Below, in pieces: positions 24,981 through 33,559 of a DNA stretch of 64,000 nucleotides. The stretch is taken from assembly GCA_024235675.1 (NCBI GenBank), contig JACKLZ010000001.1:1116001-1180000 (forward strand), given 5' to 3'. Position numbers and translations under genes: made by a program. The notes beneath the pieces are model-generated. The model made no database searches and was not told the origin of the DNA. It was given only the letters and a program-made list of their open reading frames with translations. The DNA is from Zoogloeaceae bacterium (GTDB taxonomy: Bacteria; Pseudomonadota; Gammaproteobacteria; Burkholderiales; Rhodocyclaceae). Positions within the stretch are counted from its first letter, which is position 1; each line of letters starts with the position of its first letter.

Positions 24981-26714
24981 ATGACCGCCACCTGGGTTCT
25001 GCTCTCACTCGCTCTGCTGGTCGCCCTGCTGGTGCATGGTCGCCTGTCCCCCGCGTTGCTGTTCTGCGGCTGGGCCGGTGGCTACCACCTGCTGGGCTTG
25101 ATCAGCGAGCGCGAACTTCTTGAGAGTTACGCCAACCCCGGGCTGGCCGTATTGTTGCTGTTGCTGCTGATATCACTGGTGTTGGAGCGCGCGCCGCTCA
25201 TCGAGCGCTTCTCGGACACGCTCCTCAAAGGCGGCGAGCGCCTCGCCACCTTCCGTATGTGTCTGGTCACCGCGGCGTGCTCTGCCTTCCTCAACAACAC
25301 CGCCGTGGTCAGCACCTTGCTGGGCACCATCACGCGCCAGCGCCACCACCCCGCTTCCCGTTTGCTGCTGCCACTGTCTTACGCCGCCGTGCTGGGCGGC
25401 ATCACTACTTTGGTAGGCACCTCCACCAACCTGGTCGTCAACTCCTTCGCCGAGCGCGCCGGCCTGCCATCGATCTCAATGTTCCAGATGACGACTGTCG
25501 GCGTCCCGGTGGCCCTGGCCTGCATCGTCTGCCTGACGCTGGTCGCCCGCTGGCTACCCGTACGCACAGGCGACGACAGCGGCCCACGGCAAGCCTACTT
25601 TCTGGAAGCCCGCCTGAGCGCCGGCTCACCCCTCATCGATCGCAGCATCGAAGCAAACCGTCTGCGCAACCTCGACGGTCTGTTTCTGGTTGAAATCGTA
25701 CGCGGCGGACGACTCATCTCCCCGGTGTCACCCGAAGAAATCCTGCATGCGGACGATGTGCTGATTTTCACCGGCGAAGTCGAAAAAATGCAGGTCATCG
25801 ACCGCTTTCCCGGCTTGCAGGTGTTCGGCACACGCGCCGACGATCTGCTGCGTTCCAACCTGGTCGAAGTGGTGATTTCCAGCGACTCGGAACTGGCCAA
25901 CCGAACCCTGCGCGAAGTGGACTTCCGCACCATGTTCGACGCCGGCGTGGTCGGCATCCGCCGCGGCGACAAACGCCTGACCGGCCAGTTGGGCCGGATA
26001 CCGCTGAAGGTGGGTGACGCCCTGTTGCTGGCCGCCGGCGCCGACTTTGCCCAGCACCGCAACCTGGCGCGCAACTTTCACCGCGTGGGCGGCGCCCCGC
26101 TGCATCCCAAGCTCACTCAGCCTCAAACACGTTGGGTGGTCGGCGGATTCGCCAGTGTCATCATCGCCGCCGCGACCAACGTCCTGCCACTGTTTGCCGG
26201 GCTGCTGCTCTTGCTTGCCACGTTTCTGGCCAGTGGCCTGCTCTCAATGGCCGAAATTCGCCGGCGCTTCCCGTTTGAACTGATTCTGGTCATCGGCGCC
26301 GCCCTGGCCATCGCGCGCGTGCTCGAATCCTCGGGCGGTGCGGCCATCATCTCGGACTTTGTCGCCCATGTCTTTGGCGACCTGGGCGTCTGGGGTGCGT
26401 TCATCGGCATCTACCTGATGACCGTGATCCTCACCGAAGTGGTCACCAACAACGCCGCCGCCGCGCTGGCCTTCCCTATCGCGCTCTCCACGGCAAACGC
26501 CTTCGGCGCCGACCCCACGCCATTCGTGATGCTGGTGGCCTATGGCGCGAGCGCCGGCTTTCTGATCCCCTTCGGCTATCAAACCCACCTGATGGTGTAT
26601 TCGCCAGGGCGCTACCGCGTGATGGACTTCGTGCGCACCGGCACACCGGTCGCGCTGGTCTATGCAACGGTTGTACTGCTGCTGGTGCCACGGGTGTTTC
26701 CGTTCTTCCCATAG
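24981..26714 (+). CDS. SLC13-family permease with TrkA-C domains, probable sulfate transporter
   Basis: Polytopic inner-membrane transporter of 577 residues (DASS/SLC13 superfamily). The N-terminal half has about five membrane helices and the substrate-binding SNT-type signature GGITTLVGTSTNLVVN. Residues about 200-360 hold two soluble RCK/TrkA-C domains (LEARLSAGSPLIDRSIEANRL and VVISSDSELANRTLREVDF). The C-terminal half repeats the helices, with TEVVTNNAAAALAFPIALS and GYQTHLMVYSPG. Members with paired TrkA-C domains include sulfate transporters such as algal SLT proteins. The position next to cysQ and cysD supports sulfate; other anions are possible. It starts 18 bases after cysQ. Confidence 0.85.
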   Translation: MTATWVLLSLALLVALLVHGRLSPALLFCGWAGGYHLLGLISERELLESYANPGLAVLLLLLLISLVLERAPLIERFSDTLLKGGERLATFRMCLVTAACSAFLNNTAVVSTLLGTITRQRHHPASRLLLPLSYAAVLGGITTLVGTSTNLVVNSFAERAGLPSISMFQMTTVGVPVALACIVCLTLVARWLPVRTGDDSGPRQAYFLEARLSAGSPLIDRSIEANRLRNLDGLFLVEIVRGGRLISPVSPEEILHADDVLIFTGEVEKMQVIDRFPGLQVFGTRADDLLRSNLVEVVISSDSELANRTLREVDFRTMFDAGVVGIRRGDKRLTGQLGRIPLKVGDALLLAAGADFAQHRNLARNFHRVGGAPLHPKLTQPQTRWVVGGFASVIIAAATNVLPLFAGLLLLLATFLASGLLSMAEIRRRFPFELILVIGAALAIARVLESSGGAAIISDFVAHVFGDLGVWGAFIGIYLMTVILTEVVTNNAAAALAFPIALSTANAFGADPTPFVMLVAYGASAGFLIPFGYQTHLMVYSPGRYRVMDFVRTGTPVALVYATVVLLLVPRVFPFFP

Positions 26715-26819
26715 TTAGCAGCTGACGCAGTAAAGCCGCGGCAATCGGAAATTTGTCGCAGCCCATAAAAACAACGTCGTATAGACTTCCAGCCAACGCC
26801 AACGGACCAGAGGGTTTCA

Positions 26820-27599
26820 ATGACCATACTACTTCTCGCACTTACGAACATCGCAATGTTGGCCGCGCTGGCACTCATCCTCCACAAGGTGCGGCGGCTG
26901 CACATCGCCATGTTTGAGGTATCGGACAAACTGAATGATATTCACCACGAGTCGCGTGAGCTGTACGGTCAAATTCAAGCCTACGTCGATCTGGTGCGCC
27001 TGCTTCGGATCGAAACACCCCTACCTCGCCTGCGCGGCTGGGCGGCCTCACCCGACTTTCTGCTGCTGGTTGCAAAACACGCACTGCGTTCAAAGCCAAA
27101 CACAATTTTTGAGTGCAGCTCCGGAGCATCGACGGTGGTCTTGGCGCGATGCGCCCAACTGAATGGGGTCGGTCATGTCTATAGCCTTGAACATGACCCA
27201 CACTTTGCCGATATAACCCGGCAGAGTCTGGCCGATGCTGGCGTCGCCGAATGGGCTACCGTGATTGATGCCCCCCTGACACCGGAGCCCGCTCTGGGGG
27301 GCCAACTCTGGTACGCCACATCGGCCATTCCCAACATCGAAGATATCGACATGCTGGTGATCGACGGCCCGCCCGAATCCACCGCCCCGCTCGCACGCTT
27401 CCCAGCCTTGCCTGCGCTGGCCCCACGGTTCGCCGCGCGGTGCGACATCTTCGCCGATGATGCCGACCGCCCTGCAGAGCGAGCCATGATCGAACGCTGG
27501 AAACAAGATGATGGCGAGGCACTCGACATTGAGGCCGCGTTCATCCCGGCGGAGAAAGGGTGCGCCCACTTGGTCGTCCGTCGGCGTGACACGGCCTGA
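26820..27599 (+). CDS. Membrane-anchored class I SAM methyltransferase-like protein
   Basis: A 259-residue protein. An N-terminal hydrophobic helix (TILLLALTNIAMLAALALILH) is followed by a short coiled stretch and then a Rossmann methyltransferase domain from about residue 85: NTIFECSSGASTVVLAR (motif I), VYSLEHDPHFADITRQSL (ribose-binding acidic residue), DMLVIDGPPESTAPLARFPALP (motif IV). It could methylate a sugar or lipid-linked intermediate at the inner membrane. It is the first gene of a four-gene plus-strand run with the flippase and two glycosyltransferases. The 105-base gap before it shows no gene. Confidence 0.75.
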   Translation: MTILLLALTNIAMLAALALILHKVRRLHIAMFEVSDKLNDIHHESRELYGQIQAYVDLVRLLRIETPLPRLRGWAASPDFLLLVAKHALRSKPNTIFECSSGASTVVLARCAQLNGVGHVYSLEHDPHFADITRQSLADAGVAEWATVIDAPLTPEPALGGQLWYATSAIPNIEDIDMLVIDGPPESTAPLARFPALPALAPRFAARCDIFADDADRPAERAMIERWKQDDGEALDIEAAFIPAEKGCAHLVVRRRDTA

Positions 27600-27647
27600 T
27601 CCCGTGAAAACCGGCGCCCTCTCCCGGCCAACTCAAGCACACGCCAA

Positions 27648-29156
27648 ATGAGCGGCATCCGGCTTTCACTGCTTATCTCACTTTCCGAGAGCTACCTGCT
27701 CGCGGCGATTGCTCTGGCATCGTCGATGCTTGTCGCTCGTATCCTCACACCCGAGGAGATCGGCATCTATTCGGTCAGCGTCGCGGTGCTCGCTGTCGCC
27801 CAAGTCCTGCGTGACTTCGGTATCGGCAGCTTCATCGTGCAGGCCCAGCAACTGACCGACGACATCATCCGCACCGCCTTTGGGCTGTCTCTGGTCGTTG
27901 GCACCACGCTGTTCGCGCTGGTCTTCCTTGCCGCCCCGCACGCAGCAACCTTCTATGACGAACCCCGCCTGTATGGCACATTGGTCATCAGCGCGATCAA
28001 TTTTCTCATCCTGCCATTCTGCAGCATCTCGATGTCAATCCTGAAACGCGAGATGCAGTTCAAGCGGATTGCACTGATCAACGTCACGGCGGCTATCTGC
28101 ACCGGATTGGTCGTCGTTGGGGCCGGAATGCTTGATGCCGGCCCGAAGAGCATGGCCATCGGCGCAGTCGCCAACTCGATCATCACCGCAGTGGGCACCT
28201 GGCTTGCACGCGCAGACCATCGCTTCCTAGCACCTGGATTCAGCGAATGGCGCAGTCTGGTACGCTTCGGCGGCCAAGCGGCAGCGGCGTCGACGATCAC
28301 CTCGATCGCGCTCAGCGCCAACGACTTGATCGTCGGCAAGGTGCTCGGCTTCGGTCCGGTCGCGCTCATCAGCCGCGCTCAAGGGCTGATGAACCTGTTT
28401 CATCGCGACCTGATGAACGCCATCCGCAATGTCGCCTTTCCAGCATTCGCCCGGGCAAAACGCGACGGCGAAGCGGCGCAACTCGAGGCGCGCTATACAT
28501 ACAGCGTTACCAGCCTCAGCGCATTTGCCTGGCCCTTTTATGGCCTGCTCGCCGTTTTCCCACTCGAGATTCTTCGCCTGCTGTTCGGTGCCCAGTGGGA
28601 CGCAGCTGCTCCCATGATACCGATCTTCGCTGCGGCCGGCGCAATCAGCGCCACCATGAATCTGACCCAGCCGCTCATGATTGCCATCGGCCGTATTGAT
28701 CTCGTCACACGTGCCGAGTTCATCGTGCAACCGGCGCGCATCGCCGCGATCGCCTTCGCCGCGATCTGGTTCAAATCAGCCTTCGCCTGTGCCGTCGCCT
28801 ACCTGCTCATCATTGCCTGTGCCGTACCGGTCTTCTATCGGGCGAAAGAACACGCACTGCCCACCGATTTCAGCATGCTGCTCCGCGGCCTGTTGATCAG
28901 CGCAGCCGTCACGGCGATAGCCCTCTTGCCGGCACTGGCCGCTGTCGCCTTGATGAGAACCGGCACGGCTACCGCACTGCCCCTTCTCCCGTTCCTGGCC
29001 ACGATTGGCCTGTGCGCGGTAGCTTGGCTCTGCGCCATACATCTATTGTCGCATCCCATATCGCGCGATTCGGGCTACGTTCGGATCCAGTCTACGATAT
29101 TCGGGCGTGTCGCATCACGCTTGAAAACATCTGCCGTTGAAGAAAATCACCAATGA
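27648..29156 (+). CDS. Wzx-type polysaccharide flippase (MOP superfamily)
   Basis: A 502-residue inner-membrane protein with 12-14 hydrophobic helices and few charged loops, as in WzxC/RfbX polysaccharide transporters. Conserved family features include the opening helix pair with ARILTPEEIGIYSVSVAVL, LRDFGIGSFIVQ, and LISRAQGLMNLFHRDLMNAIRNVAFPAFAR. It should flip undecaprenyl-linked repeat units to the periplasmic face. It is the only flippase in the window, so it probably serves the whole XrtA polysaccharide. Its stop overlaps the ATG of the following glycosyltransferase (ATGA). Confidence 0.9.
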   Translation: MSGIRLSLLISLSESYLLAAIALASSMLVARILTPEEIGIYSVSVAVLAVAQVLRDFGIGSFIVQAQQLTDDIIRTAFGLSLVVGTTLFALVFLAAPHAATFYDEPRLYGTLVISAINFLILPFCSISMSILKREMQFKRIALINVTAAICTGLVVVGAGMLDAGPKSMAIGAVANSIITAVGTWLARADHRFLAPGFSEWRSLVRFGGQAAAASTITSIALSANDLIVGKVLGFGPVALISRAQGLMNLFHRDLMNAIRNVAFPAFARAKRDGEAAQLEARYTYSVTSLSAFAWPFYGLLAVFPLEILRLLFGAQWDAAAPMIPIFAAAGAISATMNLTQPLMIAIGRIDLVTRAEFIVQPARIAAIAFAAIWFKSAFACAVAYLLIIACAVPVFYRAKEHALPTDFSMLLRGLLISAAVTAIALLPALAAVALMRTGTATALPLLPFLATIGLCAVAWLCAIHLLSHPISRDSGYVRIQSTIFGRVASRLKTSAVEENHQ

Positions 29157-30274
29157 GAATCCTGTTCTGTACGACAAGAGGCTACTTGCCGCAATGTGTT
29201 GGCGGATCCGAGTGGTCAACCCATATGCTCTGCCAAGGCCTCTCACGCAGGGGACATCCGGTCGCTGTATTGAGCGATCTGCACAGCAACGGACTGCTGG
29301 CGCTCAGAAACCGGATCACGCGCAAACTGACCGGCAACCCCTTTCCCGCCGATCGCGCGATGGGCTACCCCGTCTACCGCGGGTGGGGCTCAACGCAAGG
29401 CATTACAGCAATCGCAGATCGCTTCAGACCCGACGTCATTGTCGTCGTGGGTACCGCACCTGGTCCAATCGACCTGGCACTTGCAGCCCTCAAAACCGGC
29501 ATCCCTGTTGCCTACCAGTTGCGTGACGTCGAGTTTCACCTGCACGGCGACCGAATCCTAGAGCTCTCCGACGTACAATTCATCGCCAACTCGGATTTCA
29601 CTGCAAAACGCTTCCTGGAGCGTTACGACCTGCTAGCTGAAGTCGTTCTGCCTCCGGTAGAGCCCGAAAAGTGCCGTATCAACCGGCCCGGGAACAGCGT
29701 TCTCATGGTCAACCCCGACCCCAAGAAGGGCGGGGAAATTGCTGTCACGCTAGCCGAGCACCGCCCCGATATTCCATTCATTTTTCAGGAATCCTGGCAA
29801 AACAATGCCCGACTGAGCGCACTGAAGGCACGCGCCATGTCTTGCCCAAACATCGAGTGGCGCGCACCGGTCATGGACATTCGGCGCGCATTCGCCGATA
29901 CCCGGCTCCTGCTGGCGCCTTCGCAATGGGAGGAGGCTTGGGGACGGGTCGCCACCGAAGCGCAGGTCAGCGGCATACCGGTTCTGGCATCGAACATCGG
30001 CGGGCTGTCGCAGGCGGTCGGGCCGGGCGGGATTCTTCTCGCACCAGATGTCGGCATCGAAACCTGGCTGGCCGCGCTCGACAGTATCTGGTGCGACGGC
30101 AGCCACTGGAACGCACTGTCGGCGCAAGCACTTGAATATGCCGCACGAGACGAGATTCAACCCGAGCGTCAAATCGACAAGATGATTTCGATCCTCGATG
30201 ACTGTATTCGACGCCGAAATAGCCACTTGAAGCCCGGACACCTCTGCTCACAAAAATCAGAAAGCCATCCGTGA
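29153..30274 (+). CDS. Glycosyltransferase family 4 (GT-B)
   Basis: A 373-residue GT-B transferase. The N-terminal Rossmann domain begins ILFCTTRGYLPQCVGGSEWSTHMLCQGL; the C-terminal donor domain contains SVLMVNPDPKKGG and LLLAPSQWEEAWGRVATEAQVSGIPVLASNIGG, with the E-x7-E nucleotide-sugar signature. It is cytoplasmic, probably peripheral to the membrane. It is coupled at the start to the flippase gene (ATGA) and at the end to the next glycosyltransferase (GTGA). Sugar specificity cannot be read from the sequence. Confidence 0.87.
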   Translation: MRILFCTTRGYLPQCVGGSEWSTHMLCQGLSRRGHPVAVLSDLHSNGLLALRNRITRKLTGNPFPADRAMGYPVYRGWGSTQGITAIADRFRPDVIVVVGTAPGPIDLALAALKTGIPVAYQLRDVEFHLHGDRILELSDVQFIANSDFTAKRFLERYDLLAEVVLPPVEPEKCRINRPGNSVLMVNPDPKKGGEIAVTLAEHRPDIPFIFQESWQNNARLSALKARAMSCPNIEWRAPVMDIRRAFADTRLLLAPSQWEEAWGRVATEAQVSGIPVLASNIGGLSQAVGPGGILLAPDVGIETWLAALDSIWCDGSHWNALSAQALEYAARDEIQPERQIDKMISILDDCIRRRNSHLKPGHLCSQKSESHP

Positions 30275-31224
30275 TCCACTTTTCCGTCGCCATCCCAAGC
30301 TACAACAGCGCCGATTTCCTCGGAGAAACACTGGAGAGCATCCTGAGGCAGTCGGTCGTGCCGGCCGAGATCGTCGTCGTCGATGACGGCTCTACCGACG
30401 GCACCGCTGCCGTACTGGTCAGCTTTGCCTCGCGCGTAACATCAATCCGTATTGACAACAGCGGCCCCGGTTTTGCGCGCAAAACCGCGATCGAGCGTTG
30501 CACCTCGGAGTGGATCGCCCTGTGCGACAGCGACGATGTATGGCTTGCGCATCACCTCGAGCGTAAGGCCCTGATCATCCAGAACGCCCCCGAGACAAAA
30601 CTCGTTTTTTCCAACTTCGACAGCTTCGGTCCGGGCGCGCTCGACTCACATACGCTGTTGGATGAAGCGCCGCCAAAGTGGCTCGATGCACACTGCGTGC
30701 GCAACGGCCCGGACGCGTGCTATCGGCTTGAAGACGCCTTTCTGGGCCTGCTGTATTTCAATATTGCCTATACAAGCGGGATGGTCTTCAGCCGGCAGCT
30801 TTATACACGTTCGGGGGGTATTCGCGCTCACGTCAGCCGCTGGCAGGCCGAAGACGCCGAGTTCACCCGGCGGCTTGCGCTGGCCGCTGGCGAACATGCC
30901 GCCTTCGATACCGCGATCACCTGGCGATACCGTCGGCACGCCAAGAATTATTCGACACAACACGAACACAGCAACATCGAAGCGGGTACTCGCATTCTGG
31001 AATACCTGCTTGAGAACGACGATATTCCTCTGCATTACGACGCTGAAGTACTGCGCGAAATCATCGCCCGACGCCGCAACAGTTTCATGAGTGCCTACTG
31101 GGCGGGCGCCGATCGCGATGCGCTGGCGATATTCCGGCGGCTACCACTCCGACAACAGTCGGTTGGCCTGATACTGCGCGCATGTCACAGCCTGCTGCGC
31201 CGAACTTTGGACCATACGTCCTGA
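30271..31224 (+). CDS. Glycosyltransferase family 2
   Basis: GT-A transferase of 317 residues with FSVAIPSYNSADFLGETLESIL, IVVVDDGSTDGTAAVL, ARKTAIERCTSEWIALCDSDDVW (DxD) and a late RWQAEDAEFTRRLALA block that may contain the catalytic base. The start is GTG, overlapping the TGA of the preceding glycosyltransferase gene. The stop directly abuts the stop of the convergent deacetylase gene; nothing separates the plus-strand run from the end of the long minus-strand operon. Confidence 0.87.
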   Translation: MIHFSVAIPSYNSADFLGETLESILRQSVVPAEIVVVDDGSTDGTAAVLVSFASRVTSIRIDNSGPGFARKTAIERCTSEWIALCDSDDVWLAHHLERKALIIQNAPETKLVFSNFDSFGPGALDSHTLLDEAPPKWLDAHCVRNGPDACYRLEDAFLGLLYFNIAYTSGMVFSRQLYTRSGGIRAHVSRWQAEDAEFTRRLALAAGEHAAFDTAITWRYRRHAKNYSTQHEHSNIEAGTRILEYLLENDDIPLHYDAEVLREIIARRRNSFMSAYWAGADRDALAIFRRLPLRQQSVGLILRACHSLLRRTLDHTS

Positions 31225-32175
31225 TTATTGCTTTGAAATATAATTTGAAAGCAACCTAGTAGAATACCGTAAGCGGGTCCGATCCCACGGCGTGAATCGC
31301 CGCAATTCGTAGACACTGCTGGAATACCTGTTTGCACCCCAAGCGGTAGACAGCGCTCCATCAAACCCAAGTGACTCTACCATTTCGACATGTTCAGGCA
31401 GGTAGTCAATTCCAGGCTTACCGTTTGGATATGCAAATAGTCCGACGCGCTCTCCAAGAATCGCTTCTAGCGTGTCACGACTATCAGCAATCTCGCGTCT
31501 TGCCCTATTGAGCTGCAAGTTCGCAAGAATTGGATGACTCACCGTATGGGCACCTACGCCCATGTCAGCGCTACGAAGCTGACGCACTTGGGTAGTACTC
31601 AGCATAAGGTCTAGCGGAAGCCGTGCACCGCACGCAGATGTAACTCTCTCGACAGCGTCTTCCCGCTCCGGCGCAGGAAGATGCTTGATAGCAGATATCA
31701 ACACAGCCAGTGCAGAACGCTTTTCAGGAACAGTTGCAACAGGGATCGGTTTCTTACATCCTAGCCACGAGCAATCCAGCTCGCTTAAGTTCGTTTGCCG
31801 GATTGATTCAATGATTCTATCGTTCCACATCACCCCTCCATCGAGAAACCCCGTGGCGATGAAGAATGTCGCGGAAACGTCATGTTTTTTCAGAATTGGA
31901 ACCGCGTTCGTAAGGTTATCTGCATACCCGTCATCAAAAGTAATGCAAGCCGCTCGTGGTGGTAACACACCGGATTTCAATCCTGCAATGGCCTTTTCCA
32001 AGGGAATCACTTCAAACCAGGAAGCGATCCACTCTACTATTTGATCAAAGCGAGCGCAGTCGACCTCATCCGGGAAGAGGGGATCAGGCTCTGACAGAAC
32101 ACGGTGGAATATCAAGACGGTCAGGCGAGGCCCATATACCGCACTGACCATCCGTAGTGCGCCACGCATCAGCAT
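31225..32175 (-). CDS. Polysaccharide deacetylase
   Basis: CE4/NodB-type deacetylase of 316 residues. Motif 1 is ITFDDGYADN with the catalytic Asp-Asp pair, motif 2 is AHTVSHPIL (H-x3-H), and motif 3 is LFAYPNGKPG. No clear signal peptide is seen; the N-terminus (GALRMVSAVYGPRLTVLIFHRVL) is only mildly hydrophobic. It is the last gene of the long minus-strand run, 30 bases after the O-antigen-ligase-like gene, and its composition is noticeably lower in G+C than the rest of the operon, which suggests later addition. It may deacetylate amino sugars of the exopolysaccharide. Confidence 0.83.
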   Translation of the reverse strand: MLMRGALRMVSAVYGPRLTVLIFHRVLSEPDPLFPDEVDCARFDQIVEWIASWFEVIPLEKAIAGLKSGVLPPRAACITFDDGYADNLTNAVPILKKHDVSATFFIATGFLDGGVMWNDRIIESIRQTNLSELDCSWLGCKKPIPVATVPEKRSALAVLISAIKHLPAPEREDAVERVTSACGARLPLDLMLSTTQVRQLRSADMGVGAHTVSHPILANLQLNRARREIADSRDTLEAILGERVGLFAYPNGKPGIDYLPEHVEMVESLGFDGALSTAWGANRYSSSVYELRRFTPWDRTRLRYSTRLLSNYISKQ

Positions 32176-32205
32176 TGTATTTCCTGTGAACGTACGGCGC
32201 GAAAC

Positions 32206-33531
32206 CTATGCCGCAAATGAATCATGTCGTCTCGTGCAGATCTCGGACTCTTTGCTGCTATGGAGCGCTTGTTGTTTGGCATATCGCTCGCTGGCGACCA
32301 GAATGACCATGATGTAGTAAGGCATATCCCAGTACGCCAGGCTCAAGAAAGCACCGCCGACCGCAAAACCAACCATGCTCACTTTAGCCATACTCCCCAA
32401 CTCGGCCAACCAAGCAAAGGCGGGGCCACGATCAGTCATGGCGGCCAGTCGTCCCGCCACGCGATAGGTCAGAATCCAGAACAGCAGATAGAGCCCCAGT
32501 CCGATATAGCCATGATCCCCGAGCACCTGAAAATAGATGCTGTGTGCAACCAACACCCAATCAGGATTCGGAGCATAGGCGTTGAACACGATCGGTGATG
32601 CCGTGACAAAGCCTGCACCAAAGACCCGGTCATTGGCGATGTTGATCGCCATATGCCAAGCATTGATGCGCCCCAATGCCGACAAGTCCTGATTGAAGGT
32701 TTCGATGGTCTCCATGCGAGTAAACCATTCGGCCGGCATCAGCATCAGGATGGCTGGCGTTAGCACGAGGAGCAGCACCCCCATCGATACCTTGGCGCGA
32801 CTTCGCCACCACATCATCACACTCATCGCGACAATCGCCAGTAGCGCGCCGCGTGAGTGGCTGCCAATAGCCGCAACGGCACACAACACAATGGAAACCA
32901 TCAATCCACGTCTCAGCCACTTCTCGGAGACCCATCTCACCAGTACGAATTCGCGAGCGACGGAAGCATGCTTCGAAAGAAAGTAGAGGAACGGTATGCT
33001 GATAATCAACGCCAGCGCCAGCTCATTATTCCCCTCGACCTGGCTAGATGGTGGCCCCCAGACGCGAAATGCCCCGCCGGTTAGAAGGGTAAATATCCCT
33101 CCTTTGACACCGAAAAATGCAATCGAACCAACGACCACCCAAACCAAGCCAATAATCTGTTCACGGTTTGCTACCAACGCGCCAACAACCAATGCCATGC
33201 CCAGCACCTTGAGCACATCGACATATTTTGACCAACTGGGGTCCGACAGTATCGCGGTAACCGATGTCAGTCCCATCCACAGAATCATCAGTATCAACAC
33301 GACAACTGGCGACGCCGTTTGCCAGCGCACCGCCCGCGCAGACAGAATCATTGCGATTCCGATAATCACGACCGACGCCATAGCAAACGGCAGGTCATAA
33401 GCGAAGCCCCACCCAAGCCGGTGAGGGTTCATCAGTCCGATCCATACCCATAGCAAGGCACCGTAATACGGGCGACGCAGTGCCGCCACCGCACCAACAA
33501 CAAACAGCGCCGTGACAATCAGATCCCGCAC
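32206..33531 (-). CDS. O-antigen-ligase-like (Wzy/WaaL) protein, exosortase A system-associated
   Basis: A 441-residue polytopic membrane protein with about 10-12 helices and the large periplasmic loop characteristic of O-antigen ligases and polymerases, here ETIETFNQDLSALGRINAWHMAINIANDRVFGAGF followed by HSIYFQVLGDHGYIGLGLYL. The opening RRPYYGALLWVWIGLMNPHRLGWGFAYDLPFA matches the XrtA-associated ligase family. It could polymerise the EPS or attach glycan to protein or lipid. The GTG at 33531 is chosen because AGGAG lies eight bases upstream; the frame extends to 33693 into the preceding gene without membrane-protein character. Confidence 0.87.
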   Translation of the reverse strand: MRDLIVTALFVVGAVAALRRPYYGALLWVWIGLMNPHRLGWGFAYDLPFAMASVVIIGIAMILSARAVRWQTASPVVVLILMILWMGLTSVTAILSDPSWSKYVDVLKVLGMALVVGALVANREQIIGLVWVVVGSIAFFGVKGGIFTLLTGGAFRVWGPPSSQVEGNNELALALIISIPFLYFLSKHASVAREFVLVRWVSEKWLRRGLMVSIVLCAVAAIGSHSRGALLAIVAMSVMMWWRSRAKVSMGVLLLVLTPAILMLMPAEWFTRMETIETFNQDLSALGRINAWHMAINIANDRVFGAGFVTASPIVFNAYAPNPDWVLVAHSIYFQVLGDHGYIGLGLYLLFWILTYRVAGRLAAMTDRGPAFAWLAELGSMAKVSMVGFAVGGAFLSLAYWDMPYYIMVILVASERYAKQQALHSSKESEICTRRHDSFAA

Positions 33532-33559
33532 ATTGCAACTCCTGTTTTCATCACCGCAC

